This document shows positions 19,373 through 27,651 of a stretch of DNA of 64,000 nt, piece by piece (position 1 is the first letter of the stretch; every line of letters begins with the position of its first letter). A program made the translations under genes and the position numbers. This stretch comes from Actinomycetota bacterium. Its GTDB lineage: Bacteria; Actinomycetota; Acidimicrobiia; Spongiisociales; UBA5794. The stretch lies in contig JAADIG010000137.1 in NCBI GenBank assembly GCA_013151445.1, positions 23,815 through 87,814 on the forward strand, read 5' to 3'. A model generated the notes under the pieces. The model did no database searches and had not been told where the DNA came from. It saw nothing but the letters and a program-made list of their open reading frames with translations.

Positions 19373-19386
19373 TTACACGCGTGTAA
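19373..19386. promoter_or_regulatory. Perfect palindrome upstream of the HU gene
   Basis: TTACACGCGTGTAA is a 14-base perfect palindrome 41 bases before the HU start codon. It resembles a dimeric repressor site; the regulator is not known. Confidence 0.45.
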
Positions 19387-19426
19387 TTCGCCTCGACAAT
19401 TTTCCACAGAAAAGGAACGAGACTTC

Positions 19427-19702
19427 ATGAACAAGAGTGAGCTCATTGACAACGTCGTCAACGCAACGGGAGAGTCCAAGGCTGCCGTTGGTGCGGTGCT
19501 CGATGCAACGCTCGGTGCAATCACCGGTGCGGTCAAGAATGGTGACAAGGTCCAGCTGACAGGTTTCGGAACGTTTGAACGCCGTCACCGTAAGGCGCGT
19601 GTCGGGCGCAATCCGCAGACCGGAGCCGAGGTACAGATCAAGGCAGCGAACGTGCCGGCGTTCAAGGCTGGCAAGGCATTCAAGGACACGGTCAACTCGT
19701 AA
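19427..19702 (+). CDS. DNA-binding protein HU
   Basis: A 91-residue HU-family nucleoid protein. MNKSELIDNVVNATGESKAA begins the dimerisation helices, GFGTFERRHRKARVGRNPQTG is the beta arm with the family signature, and AFKAGKAFKDTVN closes the chain. It lacks the long lysine/alanine-rich tail found in mycobacterial and streptomycete HupB/HupS, so it is a plain HU. AAAGGAA lies about 12 bases upstream. A strong intrinsic terminator follows, as expected for a highly expressed single-gene unit. Confidence 0.95.
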   Translation: MNKSELIDNVVNATGESKAAVGAVLDATLGAITGAVKNGDKVQLTGFGTFERRHRKARVGRNPQTGAEVQIKAANVPAFKAGKAFKDTVNS

Positions 19703-19716
19703 CCGATTCGCCCACT

Positions 19717-19779
19717 CCCCGTTCTTGTGACGTTTCGCTTGAATAGTCCTATTCAAGCGTCACAAGAACGGGGGTTTTT
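19717..19779 (+). terminator. Intrinsic terminator of the HU gene
   Basis: A 15-base outer stem (19717-19731 with 19759-19773) encloses a 10-base inner stem (19737-19746 with 19749-19758) and is followed by TTTTT at 19775-19779. The outer arm contains GTTCTTGTG, resembling the arm signature of the other long intergenic palindromes in the window. Confidence 0.85.
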
Positions 19780-19785
19780 CTTGTT

Positions 19786-20181
19786 CTAGGCGGCGTACTC
19801 GACGTCCATCGTCTTGAGAGCGTTTGCGAACTCCACAAAAACATTCTGATGCATGATCAGTTTGGAAGGGTTCCCGCCGATCTTGATCTTTCCCGTCATG
19901 AACGCCATCTGCGTATTGAGCTCGCCGCGTGAGATGCTGGTTGCGGTCTCGTAGGCACTCGTGATGGAGGCATCAAAGTCGGGAAGTGTCGTGAGACTCA
20001 TCTCGGCATTTCCGTCGGCAATGGTCAACGCATAGTTGATCGTATCGCCGTCCGGTACGTCGGTGACGATGAACTGGACATCGAGTGTGAGACCGGAAAT
20101 AGCGGTCTTGAACGCGTCGCTGTTATTGAGTTGCGCGGTCGCTTGTGTCATGAATTCGTCACTGAGGAATTGAACGGCCAC
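19786..20181 (-). CDS. SCP2-like sterol/lipid-carrier domain protein
   Basis: A 131-residue single-domain protein. The pattern DVQFIVTDVPDGDTINYAL, then NAEMSLTTLPDFDASITSAYE and the closing GELNTQMAFMTGKIKIGGN followed by a hydrophobic helix matches the SCP2 (sterol carrier) fold. Such small bacterial proteins are thought to hold hydrophobic ligands, possibly acyl-CoA or sterol-like molecules. No signal peptide is present, so it is cytosolic. It lies downstream of sdhB on the same strand, 111 bases away. The ligand is unknown. Confidence 0.78.
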   Translation of the reverse strand: MAVQFLSDEFMTQATAQLNNSDAFKTAISGLTLDVQFIVTDVPDGDTINYALTIADGNAEMSLTTLPDFDASITSAYETATSISRGELNTQMAFMTGKIKIGGNPSKLIMHQNVFVEFANALKTMDVEYAA

Positions 20182-20292
20182 GCCGTCTCCTTTGCTGAGT
20201 AGGTCGATTCAACAAGGTTAGTCGACCGTCGGCGCAAAATTTGAGTCCCCGATCAAAAAGAACCTTGCCGCGGTCCTTCATCGAAGTGCGAA

Positions 20293-21054
20293 CTACCGTT
20301 GACCAGCGAGACGGCCCTGTTGGAACTTCGACCTGATGTAGTCCCGGTTCATCAATGCAATAAAGTCGATGCTGATGCTCTTGGGGCAGGCGGTTTCGCA
20401 TTCACCATGGTTGCTACATGCACCGAACCACTTCTCCATCTCGTCGACCATGTCCGCCACCCGCGAGAACCGCTCGGCCTGACCCTGTGGGAGCAGGTTC
20501 AGGTGGGAAACCTTTGCCGAAGTGAACAGCTGGGCCGCAGAGTTGGGGCACGCCGCTACGCAGGCGCCACAGCCGATGCAGGCAGCCGCGTCCATCGCTG
20601 CTTCCGCCGCTAGTTTTGGCACGGGTATCAGGTTTGCGTCCGGTGCCGATCCGGTCGACACCGTGATATACCCGCCCGCTTCGATGATCCGGTCGAATGC
20701 CGACCGATCGACCGTTAGGTCTCTGACGACCGGGAACCCCTCGGCGCGCCACGGCTCGATACGAATCGTGTCACCGTCTTTGAACTTGCGCATGTGGAGT
20801 TGGCAGGTCGCGGTACCGAGCTGGGGACCGTGCGCCTGACCGTTGATCATCATGCCGCACATGCCGCAGATGCCCTCACGGCAGTCGTGGTCGAAGGCTA
20901 TTGGCTCTTCGTTGTTGGTGTTGAGGTTCTCGTTGACAATGTCGAGCATTTCAAGGAAGGAGGCATGATCGGGGATGTCGTTCGCTTCATACCGAACGAA
21001 CTCACCTTCGGCATCGGGACCGACCTGGCGCCACACGCTGAGGATGACATCCAT
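20293..21054 (-). CDS. sdhB: Succinate dehydrogenase iron-sulfur subunit
   Basis: SdhB carries electrons from FAD to the membrane quinone. Cysteine groups for the three clusters are visible: [17 protein letters not shown] with a later CQL for the 2Fe-2S centre, [12 protein letters not shown], and [18 protein letters not shown] for the 4Fe-4S and 3Fe-4S centres. The 253 residues are typical. Its ATG overlaps the last base of the sdhA stop (TAATG). The order sdhC-sdhA-sdhB matches Gram-positive type complexes, which lack a separate sdhD. Confidence 0.95.
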   Translation of the reverse strand: MDVILSVWRQVGPDAEGEFVRYEANDIPDHASFLEMLDIVNENLNTNNEEPIAFDHDCREGICGMCGMMINGQAHGPQLGTATCQLHMRKFKDGDTIRIEPWRAEGFPVVRDLTVDRSAFDRIIEAGGYITVSTGSAPDANLIPVPKLAAEAAMDAAACIGCGACVAACPNSAAQLFTSAKVSHLNLLPQGQAERFSRVADMVDEMEKWFGACSNHGECETACPKSISIDFIALMNRDYIRSKFQQGRLAGQR

Positions 21055-22973
21055 TACTTGTAGCTCCTTGTCGCGAGTTTGACGTTTTCAAAGACGAGCT
21101 GTTCCTTGTGTTTCGTCTGCGGCTGGTTGGGTCCGTTCCACGCCCAGGCCGAGACGTGGGTGAAGTCCTCGTCGTTGCGCCGGGCCTCACCTTCCTCGGT
21201 CTGGTGCTCAACCCGGAAATGACCGCCGCATGACTCCTCGCGGTCGAGGGCGTCCCGACACATGAGTTCGGCGAGTTCGAAGAAGTCGGCAACCCGTCCG
21301 ACCCTTTCAAGGGATTGGTTAAAGGACTCGTTGGTGCCGAGCACCTTTACATCGGTTTCGAACTCTTCCCGTAGATGTGGGATCTCGCGAATGGCTTTCT
21401 CGAGTCCCTCACGTGACCGTTCCATTCCGCATTCCGCGAGCATGATCTTGCCAAGTTCGCGGTGGAACCAGTCAGCGGACCGTGTGCCCTTGGTCGCCAA
21501 GAACTTGGCTGTTCGATCCTGCACCTGCGTGATGGCCTGGCGGAATACATCGTGGTCGGTCGGAACCGGATCGACGTTGAGGAAGTCGGCGAGGTAGTCG
21601 CCAATGGTGTAGGGGAGCACGAAGTATCCGTCTGCAAGACCCTGCATCAGCGCCGAAGCACCAAGACGGTTCGCACCATGGTCCGAGAAGTTTGCTTCTC
21701 CGATCGCGTACAACCCGGGGATCGAGGTCATGAGGTTGTAATCCACCCACGCTCCACCCATGGTGTAGTGCGGTGCCGGGTAGATGCGCATGGGTGTCTC
21801 GTACGGATTGTCGTCGGTGATGCGCTCGTACATCTCGAACAGGTTGCCGTACCGTTCGCGGATCGTGTCTTCACCGAGACGTGCGATCGCATGTTTGAAG
21901 TCGAGGTAGACACCGTTGTTGAGGGGACCGACACCGTGGCCCGAATCCACCTGAGTTTTTGCGTTGCGCGACGCCACGTCACGAGGTACGAGGTTGCCAA
22001 ATGCCGGATAGATCCGTTCCAGGTAGTAATCCCGCTCGCTTTCGAGGATGTCCCCGGCCGGACGGTTATCCCCGACGGTCTTGGGTACCCAGATCCGGCC
22101 GTCGTTGCGTAGCGACTCCGACATCAATGTGAGCTTCGATTGCGACTCGTCGGACTGGGGAATACACGTTGGGTGGATCTGTGTGTAACAGGGGTTTGCG
22201 AAATGGGCACCCTTGCGGTGGGCACGCCAGATGGCCGTCGTGTTGCAGGCCATGGCGTTGGTCGAGAGGAAGAAGACATTCGAGTAACCACCGGTTGCGA
22301 GAACGACCGCATGGGCAGAGTGAGCGGTGACCTCTCCGGTGATGAGATCACGCACAACAACGCCGGCGGCTTGTCCTTCGTGGGTAACGACCTCGAGAAG
22401 TTCCGACCGGTTGATCATTTCAACCGATCCCTTTGCGATTTCCTTCGCCAACGCCTGGTACGCACCGAGCAGCAGCTGTTGTCCGGTCTGTCCACGTGCG
22501 TAGAACGTTCGAGAAACCTGGGCGCCACCAAAGGAGCGGTTGTCGAGAAGACCGCCATATTCACGTGCGAAGGGCACGCCCTGGGCCGTCGCCTGGTCGA
22601 TGATGTGGTTCGAAACCTCTGCGAGGCGGTATACGTTTGCCTCGCGAGAGCGGTAGTCGCCTCCCTTGACGGTGTCGTAGAACAGCCGGTACACGCTGTC
22701 CCCGTCGTTGTGGTAGTTCTTTGCCGCGTTGATGCCGCCCTGGGCTGCAATCGAGTGGGCTCGCCGCGGTGAATCGTGGTAGGTGATGACCTTGACGTTG
22801 TAGCCGAGCTCGCCAAGTGTTGCCGCGGCCGACGCTCCTGCCAGTCCGGATCCGATGACGATGATCGAGTATTTGCGTTTATTGGCGGGGTTGACCAGGC
22901 GAATGGAGAACTTGTGGTTGTTCCACTTGTCCTCGATGGATCCGGCGGGAACCTTGCTGTCGAGTGTTGTCAT
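21054..22973 (-). CDS. sdhA: Succinate dehydrogenase flavoprotein subunit
   Basis: SdhA oxidises succinate to fumarate with covalently bound [23 protein letters not shown] is the FAD-binding motif; [17 protein letters not shown] carries the flavin-linked histidine region; [21 protein letters not shown] and [20 protein letters not shown] belong to the second FAD segment, and the basic residues around FHRELGKIM complete the active site. The 639 residues fit the actinobacterial form. It follows sdhC by 9 bases and overlaps sdhB by one. Confidence 0.96.
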   Translation of the reverse strand: MTTLDSKVPAGSIEDKWNNHKFSIRLVNPANKRKYSIIVIGSGLAGASAAATLGELGYNVKVITYHDSPRRAHSIAAQGGINAAKNYHNDGDSVYRLFYDTVKGGDYRSREANVYRLAEVSNHIIDQATAQGVPFAREYGGLLDNRSFGGAQVSRTFYARGQTGQQLLLGAYQALAKEIAKGSVEMINRSELLEVVTHEGQAAGVVVRDLITGEVTAHSAHAVVLATGGYSNVFFLSTNAMACNTTAIWRAHRKGAHFANPCYTQIHPTCIPQSDESQSKLTLMSESLRNDGRIWVPKTVGDNRPAGDILESERDYYLERIYPAFGNLVPRDVASRNAKTQVDSGHGVGPLNNGVYLDFKHAIARLGEDTIRERYGNLFEMYERITDDNPYETPMRIYPAPHYTMGGAWVDYNLMTSIPGLYAIGEANFSDHGANRLGASALMQGLADGYFVLPYTIGDYLADFLNVDPVPTDHDVFRQAITQVQDRTAKFLATKGTRSADWFHRELGKIMLAECGMERSREGLEKAIREIPHLREEFETDVKVLGTNESFNQSLERVGRVADFFELAELMCRDALDREESCGGHFRVEHQTEEGEARRNDEDFTHVSAWAWNGPNQPQTKHKEQLVFENVKLATRSYK

Positions 22974-22982
22974 GAGAGACCC

Positions 22983-23720
22983 CTACAACTTCAGAATGCC
23001 GAACTGAACGGCAAGTGGAATGCTGATATTTCCGAGAACAATGAAGGCGGTGAGGCCGTAGGCGAGTTTGTTGCGCCATTTGTTGAACTTTGCATTGTTG
23101 ATACCAATGCTCTGGAACAGGCTCCAGGCTCCGTGGCGAACGTGTGCGCCGAGTGCCAGGATCGCAACGATGTACAGGATTGCCACCGGAACCCGTTCGA
23201 AGGTTGCAACGATGTTTGCGTACACGTCACCGTAGACAAAGTCCGGGTTGGCTGGACCCCAGGTCAGATCTGACAAGTGGAACAGGATGAAGAGAAACAC
23301 TGTGATCCCGGTATACGCCATGAATCGGCTTGCGTAGGTGGCGGCGAGATATGTCGTGCGGGTTTGATATCCGACCGAGCCACGGGCCTTTCTGTTTCTC
23401 CACCAGAGCGAGAGGGCTGCATGCACATGGATGGAGTAGGCCAGGAGCAGGCCGATCCTCATGAGCCAGAGTATCGATTGACGCGGCACGAGTTCACCGC
23501 CGAGGTCACGGAGGGCCTCGGCGTAGAGGTCAACGTTCTCGGGGCCGAGAAAGACTTTCAAGTTACCGAGTAGGTGGGCCACCAGATACCCGAGGAGCAG
23601 AATGCCGCTCAGAGCCATGGCCCACTTCTTGCCGACGTCCGAGCTGTAGAACTCGATGATGAATGGTCGTTTGCGCCGTGCCTTTACGCTGTCGCGCTTG
23701 TCGACCTCTGTATGTGCCAC
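22983..23720 (-). CDS. sdhC: Succinate dehydrogenase cytochrome b subunit
   Basis: A membrane anchor of 245 residues with about five helices (KWAMALSGILLLGYLVAHLLGNL, LWLMRIGLLLAYSIHVHAAL, FMAYTGITVFLFILFHLSDL, AILYIVAILALGAHVRHGAW and a last one at LTAFIVLGNISIPLAV). Histidines in or at the ends of the helices (AHLLGN, HVHAAL, FHLSDL, HVRHGA) would ligate two haems, as in the Bacillus-type diheme subunit. It passes electrons to menaquinone. GTG at 23720 is chosen because AAGGAG lies 6 bases upstream; the frame stays open for another 50 residues without similarity. Confidence 0.88.
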   Translation of the reverse strand: MAHTEVDKRDSVKARRKRPFIIEFYSSDVGKKWAMALSGILLLGYLVAHLLGNLKVFLGPENVDLYAEALRDLGGELVPRQSILWLMRIGLLLAYSIHVHAALSLWWRNRKARGSVGYQTRTTYLAATYASRFMAYTGITVFLFILFHLSDLTWGPANPDFVYGDVYANIVATFERVPVAILYIVAILALGAHVRHGAWSLFQSIGINNAKFNKWRNKLAYGLTAFIVLGNISIPLAVQFGILKL

Positions 23721-24027
23721 GTGCCTCTCCTTGGGTGTAACGCCCTCATTATGACCGGCTTGTGCCAACGCTGCGAGATCAGGATCTTGCTGACATAGCG
23801 GCGCCGCCCGATGGTAGTGCGTCGCAAGCAATTCTGGTTCATTCCCACTCAGATTCGCGCGGAGTGTGGTCACCCCGCGCTCGCGTTCGCGAGCATTCGC
23901 AGTGGTTCCCCTTGTATATCAACGGTTTCTCTAGTTGACATTCGCGCGGAGAGTTGTCAGAATTACCAACGGGTAATTACGTTATCGTAATTCCACTTAT
24001 GTAATTTAGAGATATAGGGGAGTGTGT
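23721..24027. other. Divergent regulatory region between sdhC and whiB
   Basis: About 307 bases without a gene but rich in repeats. A 20-base sequence starting ATTCGCGCGGAG occurs at 23853-23872 and again at 23941-23960 (18 of 20 identical). A promoter-like TTGACA (23935-23940) with CAGAAT (23959-23964) faces whiB. GTAATT repeats and an AATTACC inverted repeat are listed separately. The sdhC promoter must also lie here. Confidence 0.55.
23962..24007. promoter_or_regulatory. Repeat cluster upstream of whiB: inverted AATTACC plus three GTAATT at 14-bp spacing
   Basis: AATTACC (23962-23968) and GGTAATT (23973-23979) form an inverted repeat with a 4-base spacer. GTAATT then occurs at 23974, 23988 and 24002, exactly 14 bases apart. 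The cluster lies between the putative -10 box and the whiB start and would place protein-binding sites in the leader. Confidence 0.55.
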
Positions 24028-24309
24028 GTGTTCACCCAGTTGATCGAGGCCTTGAAGGGAGCCGACTACGGTTGGCAGGACCTCGCAAACTGCCGAGGCG
24101 CAAATCCGGATCTGTTTTTTCCGGAACGCGGCGCATCGACACGGACGGCCAAGTCCATTTGCCGTGAGTGTTCGGTGAGACCCGAGTGTCTTGAGTTTGC
24201 CATCACGAGTTCAGAAAAGTTCGGTATTTGGGGAGCACTCTCCGAGCGCGAACGGCGCAAGATCCGCAAGGAACGTACCGCCGCGGCTGCTGCTCGTAAG
24301 GTCGGGTAG
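24028..24309 (+). CDS. WhiB-family iron-sulfur transcriptional regulator
   Basis: A 93-residue Wbl protein. Four cysteines that hold a 4Fe-4S cluster are Cys22 (LANCRG), Cys45, Cys48 and Cys54 (ICRECSVRPEC), followed by the GIWG turn and a basic C terminus (SERERRKIRKER) that contacts DNA. These proteins bind the primary sigma factor and sense redox state or nitric oxide. GTG at 24028 is preferred to 24022 because AGGGGAG sits 6 bases before it. The upstream repeats suggest unusual control. Which Wbl paralogue this is cannot be told from the sequence alone; its length fits WhiB1/WhiB2-like proteins. Confidence 0.93.
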   Translation: MFTQLIEALKGADYGWQDLANCRGANPDLFFPERGASTRTAKSICRECSVRPECLEFAITSSEKFGIWGALSERERRKIRKERTAAAAARKVG

Positions 24310-24356
24310 CTCTCCACCGGGAGGATTAGTCGGATCACATATATCGAGGTAGGTAC

Positions 24357-25271
24357 ATGGGTTGGGTCGTAGGTCTCGTTGTTGGTATTGCCATCGTGGC
24401 GGTGTTTGTGTGGGTGCGGCGCATCTCGGTGGCGGCAGGACCGAGCGAGGCATCTCGCGAGGTTCCCGTTTCCGGACTGACCCTCGACGTTCTCGAGTTC
24501 ATCCCATCACTTGAACAGATAACGGTTGTTTTCGATGCTCCGCTCCCCGATGGCGATATCGGCGATGTGCTGCGTGATCTGTTGTTCGACGAGGCGCTAC
24601 GAGTCGTCCGCCAGAAACGCCAGAGTGGTCTCCCTATCGACGGTATTGCAACGATCCGTGTGATCGGCATGCGCAACGGTGAACGTGTTGAGGTTGGTGT
24701 TCTCGAAGTAGAAGAACCGGGTGAGCTGCCGGAGCCGCCCGCGGTGCCGTTGCCACACATGCGAGCCACGGGGGACCCGTTCCGCGGCATGACGCAGGAG
24801 GAGTTGGATCTGGCTCCGAAGCTCAGGGACCGTTCCGGCGAGGACGGCATCGAACCGGTTGGTGAGATGTTGCGGTTCTCGGAACGAGTCGATGCCGGCC
24901 TGCGACTACGAGGTGTTGATCCATCCTCGGCTTCGCTTGCGGCGTTGACGACCACCTTGTTCGAACTCGCCGGTTACACCATCGACATACTGTCGCAGGA
25001 CTCCTTCGTGGCGGCCCGCGACGGCGTCAAGACCTATGTTGCGATTGTGCCCCACGGCAGCGATGAACATCCCGAACTTCAGCCATCGGAGATGACCTCG
25101 TTCGTTATCGACTTTCAGCAGTCCCGTGCGAATCGGGGGATTTTGGTCACCGACAAGTTCGGACCGTTCGACATCTATGCGATGGAAAAGCGGGTTCCCG
25201 ATGTGCGGTTTGTGCCGCACGAGCGACTCCAAGCCTTCGTGGATTCGTTCGCACTCGATTGGGACAACTAA
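24357..25271 (+). CDS. Membrane-anchored protein with a possible nuclease-like (Mrr-type) C-terminal domain
   Basis: A 304-residue protein. Residues 2-20 (GWVVGLVVGIAIVAVFVWV) form one N-terminal membrane helix, so the rest would be cytosolic. The middle is acidic with a Pro-rich linker (PGELPEPPAVPLP). The last 100 residues read like a restriction-endonuclease-type fold: LFELAGYTIDI, a Gly-containing turn, FVIDFQQSRANRGILVTD and PDVRFVPHERLQAFV, though a full PD-(D/E)xK set is not evident. It is followed by tatA after 51 bases and preceded by whiB. The domain assignment is tentative; otherwise it is a conserved-type hypothetical protein. Confidence 0.6.
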   Translation: MGWVVGLVVGIAIVAVFVWVRRISVAAGPSEASREVPVSGLTLDVLEFIPSLEQITVVFDAPLPDGDIGDVLRDLLFDEALRVVRQKRQSGLPIDGIATIRVIGMRNGERVEVGVLEVEEPGELPEPPAVPLPHMRATGDPFRGMTQEELDLAPKLRDRSGEDGIEPVGEMLRFSERVDAGLRLRGVDPSSASLAALTTTLFELAGYTIDILSQDSFVAARDGVKTYVAIVPHGSDEHPELQPSEMTSFVIDFQQSRANRGILVTDKFGPFDIYAMEKRVPDVRFVPHERLQAFVDSFALDWDN

Positions 25272-25322
25272 CGAAGGTCGCAATCCGGGTAGAATCACCT
25301 TGTCCATCAAGGAGACCAACCA

Positions 25323-25493
25323 ATGTTCAGCAATCTCGGTGGTGGCGACTTTATCTGGATCCTTCTCATTGTCGTGGTCCTGTTCGGAGCCGCCAAGTTA
25401 CCCAAGCTCGCCCGTTCGCTCGGTGCGTCTGCTTCCGAGTTCCGCAAGGGCCTCGAAGACGGTGCCGAGCAGGAACCTCCAGACAAGGAATAA
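25323..25493 (+). CDS. tatA: Sec-independent protein translocase subunit TatA/TatE-like
   Basis: A 56-residue TatA-type protein. A membrane helix WILLIVVVLFGAAKLPKLAR begins near residue 12 and includes the FGxxKLP hinge, followed by an amphipathic helix (LARSLGASASEFRKGLED) and a short acidic tail, as in TatA. TatA oligomers form the pore for folded proteins with twin-arginine signals. AAGGAG is present 10 bases upstream. tatC and tatB are not in the window. It lies just ahead of a sigma factor operon. Confidence 0.88.
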   Translation: MFSNLGGGDFIWILLIVVVLFGAAKLPKLARSLGASASEFRKGLEDGAEQEPPDKE

Positions 25494-25596
25494 CCACTCG
25501 ACACGCGGCGATCGTTGTTCGTCGCGCAATATTCCCGTCCGCCCGGGAACCGATCCCAAAACACCGGCGTTAGCTAGGTGGAGAATCGGGGAAGAC

Positions 25597-26106
25597 ATGG
25601 CAGAAGAACTCGTACCCGACTGGGAAGACGTGGCTCGTCGTTATGGGCGGAAAATCTACAACTATGCGTACCGGCTTACCGGTAATCCTGACGACTCTGC
25701 CGACCTCGTCCAGGAGGTCCTGCTCAGGGTCCGCAAGGGTCTACAACGCTACACGCCCGGATCCTTCGAGGGATGGCTGTGGCGTATCACCCGAAACGCC
25801 TTCCTTGACGACGTCCGTCGCCGCAAGCGACGACCCACGGTTCCTCTCGGTGACGACGACCGCGGCATTGGCAATCCCAGCCCGTCTCCCGATGAGGTGC
25901 TCTCCTCCGTCCGGCTTTCCGAGGATGTCCAAGCAGCGCTGCTCAAGCTCCCGATGGACTTCCGGGAATGTGTCGTGCTTTGCGACGTTGTGGGACTTAC
26001 CTATGACGAAATATCCGACGCCGTCGACATACCGGTGGGGACTGTCCGCAGCCGTATCCACCGCGGCCGCAAGATGCTCAGGGACACGTTGACATGGCCT
26101 CTGTAA
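25597..26106 (+). CDS. ECF-family RNA polymerase sigma factor
   Basis: A 169-residue group IV sigma factor. Region 2 is YAYRLTGNPDDSADLVQEVL with the -10 recognition helix WLWRITRNAFLDDVRRRKRR; region 4 is LPMDFRECVVLCDVVGLTYD and the helix-turn-helix IPVGTVRSRIHRGRKML. This resembles SigE-type factors responding to envelope stress. ATG at 25597 has GGGGAAG directly upstream; the longer open frame continues back into tatA and is not used. The stop overlaps the anti-sigma gene by 13 bases, so they are co-translated, which fits sigma/anti-sigma partnership. Confidence 0.92.
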   Translation: MAEELVPDWEDVARRYGRKIYNYAYRLTGNPDDSADLVQEVLLRVRKGLQRYTPGSFEGWLWRITRNAFLDDVRRRKRRPTVPLGDDDRGIGNPSPSPDEVLSSVRLSEDVQAALLKLPMDFRECVVLCDVVGLTYDEISDAVDIPVGTVRSRIHRGRKMLRDTLTWPL

Positions 26107-26723
26107 TACACGCGTGTGCGGTCGGGGAGTTGCTTTCGGCCTACCTCGACGGCGAACTCACGCGTGACGAGTTACATGTTGTGGTGGAACATCTCGACTC
26201 GTGTTTGGAGTGCATTGCGGAGTTCCACGAACTGCGCGATGCGCGCACCATGTTGCGCACACTGCCACGTCTTGAGGTCCCCGATCGTGCGCTCCCGGAT
26301 ATCCACTACGGTGCCGAACTTTCGGCGTACCTCGACGGCGAACTCCCGACTGGGGAGCAGCCAGTGGTTTTTGCACACATGGCGCTCTGTGAGAAATGCC
26401 GCAACGAGCTCTATGAGTTAGATGCGGCCCGCACGGCTGTCCGTGCGCTGCCACGCCTCGATGCGCTGCCCGACGGATCCGCCCACGGCCGCGATGGTGA
26501 TGCCAACGTAATCCCATTGCGACGCGGACGACGCTCCTGGTTAGCAGCGAGTGTTGCCGCGGCGGTCCTGGTTCTTTTCGTCTCCCTCACGAGCAGCGAC
26601 CCGCAGGGCCCCGTTCTCGACCTTGAAGTGTTCAGCAACCAGCATGTCGCAAGGGAGTCGGTTCAGTCACCGGCGTCGCTGTTTAGCGCCGAGCTGACCG
26701 CCGTCGACGTGAGCAATCCGTGA
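26094..26723 (+). CDS. Anti-sigma factor with two tandem zinc-finger (ZAS) domains
   Basis: A 209-residue membrane protein that should hold the upstream sigma factor inactive. It carries the anti-sigma zinc signature H-x3-C-x2-C twice: His33/Cys37/Cys40 (EHLDSCLEC) and His95/Cys99/Cys102 (AHMALCEKC). Both are preceded by the same SAYLDGEL segment and followed by a similar L-P-R-L segment, so the module was duplicated inside the protein. One membrane helix (LAASVAAAVLVLFVSL) lies near residue 155, with a short extracellular tail. Most family members have one such module. Its stop overlaps the next gene (GTGA). Confidence 0.88.
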   Translation: MASVIHACAVGELLSAYLDGELTRDELHVVVEHLDSCLECIAEFHELRDARTMLRTLPRLEVPDRALPDIHYGAELSAYLDGELPTGEQPVVFAHMALCEKCRNELYELDAARTAVRALPRLDALPDGSAHGRDGDANVIPLRRGRRSWLAASVAAAVLVLFVSLTSSDPQGPVLDLEVFSNQHVARESVQSPASLFSAELTAVDVSNP

Positions 26724-27643
26724 GTTCGCATCGTCTTGTCGCCACGCTTCTGGCGGGTCTTGTTTCGGTCGCCCTGGTTGCACCCGCCAGCGCCGATGAC
26801 ACCATCGCGACGGACCAGTCGCGCAACGAGATCTACAGCGGCGTTCGTGTTGTCGTGAGCATCTGGGACGGTGTTGCGTCGGCGGGTGTGTATGACATTG
26901 AGCACATTGGGGACATGGAGTATGTGTCGATCGACGGTGCGTGGCTCGTCCTGGGGGAAGGCTCCGCGACCTCCGGTGGTGGTGGCATGGCACTCGCCGG
27001 TTGGTCCGACATTGCCCTGTCGGATAAGTATCAGGTTCGATCTGCGGTGGGGAAGTCGATGCTGGGACGGACCACCCGAATGGTGGAGGTCATGGAGGGG
27101 GATCTGGTGCGAAGCAAGTTCCGCTTCGATATCCGGACCGGAGCGCCGTTGTCCACAAAGATCTTCGACGGTGACGGCGAGCTGTTCCGGTCATCGACGA
27201 TGGTGTCGTTCGGCAGAGCCAATCTGCGTCTGTATCGAGAACTACTGGAAACCGGCACTCAGGACATCATGATGTCCGTCGCGCTCGGTGATGCGCTGCC
27301 CGAGAAGGTCGCGGGGTATCAGGTCGCCGACGTGTACGAAATGAACGGTGGGGGCCAGCAGGTGTTCTACTCCGATGGCCTCTTTTCGTTCTCTGTATTT
27401 ACCCTTGCGAAGAACACGACCGTGAGCGAACTCGCCGAAGCTGACGAAGTCACGATTGGGTCCGGGAAGTACCGCAGGTTCGCTTCGCCAACGGTCGTTT
27501 GGGTGACTTGGACGGCTGGTGACGTGACCTACGTGCTTGTGGGTGACGTGCCACCCGACCACCTGGAGGCCGTCCTTGCCGAGCTACCGAAACCGTCGCG
27601 GGGGAACTTCTTGACCCGCTGGTGGGGAAGAATGTTCGGCTAA
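26720..27643 (+). CDS. RseB/MucB-like secreted sigma-factor regulator
   Basis: A 307-residue exported protein. Residues 1-26 (SHRLVATLLAGLVSVALVAPASA) are a signal peptide. The body resembles MucB/RseB: an N-terminal lipoprotein-sensor-like beta domain (RVVVSIWDG, MEYVSIDGAWLVL), then a C-terminal domain ending GDVTYVLVGDVPPDHLEAVLAEL. In E. coli RseB protects the anti-sigma factor from proteolysis until envelope damage occurs. The gene overlaps the anti-sigma gene by four bases, giving a sigma - anti-sigma - RseB operon. Similarity is at fold level, so the exact role is inference. Confidence 0.75.
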   Translation: MSSHRLVATLLAGLVSVALVAPASADDTIATDQSRNEIYSGVRVVVSIWDGVASAGVYDIEHIGDMEYVSIDGAWLVLGEGSATSGGGGMALAGWSDIALSDKYQVRSAVGKSMLGRTTRMVEVMEGDLVRSKFRFDIRTGAPLSTKIFDGDGELFRSSTMVSFGRANLRLYRELLETGTQDIMMSVALGDALPEKVAGYQVADVYEMNGGGQQVFYSDGLFSFSVFTLAKNTTVSELAEADEVTIGSGKYRRFASPTVVWVTWTAGDVTYVLVGDVPPDHLEAVLAELPKPSRGNFLTRWWGRMFG

Positions 27644-27651
27644 ACGAACCC

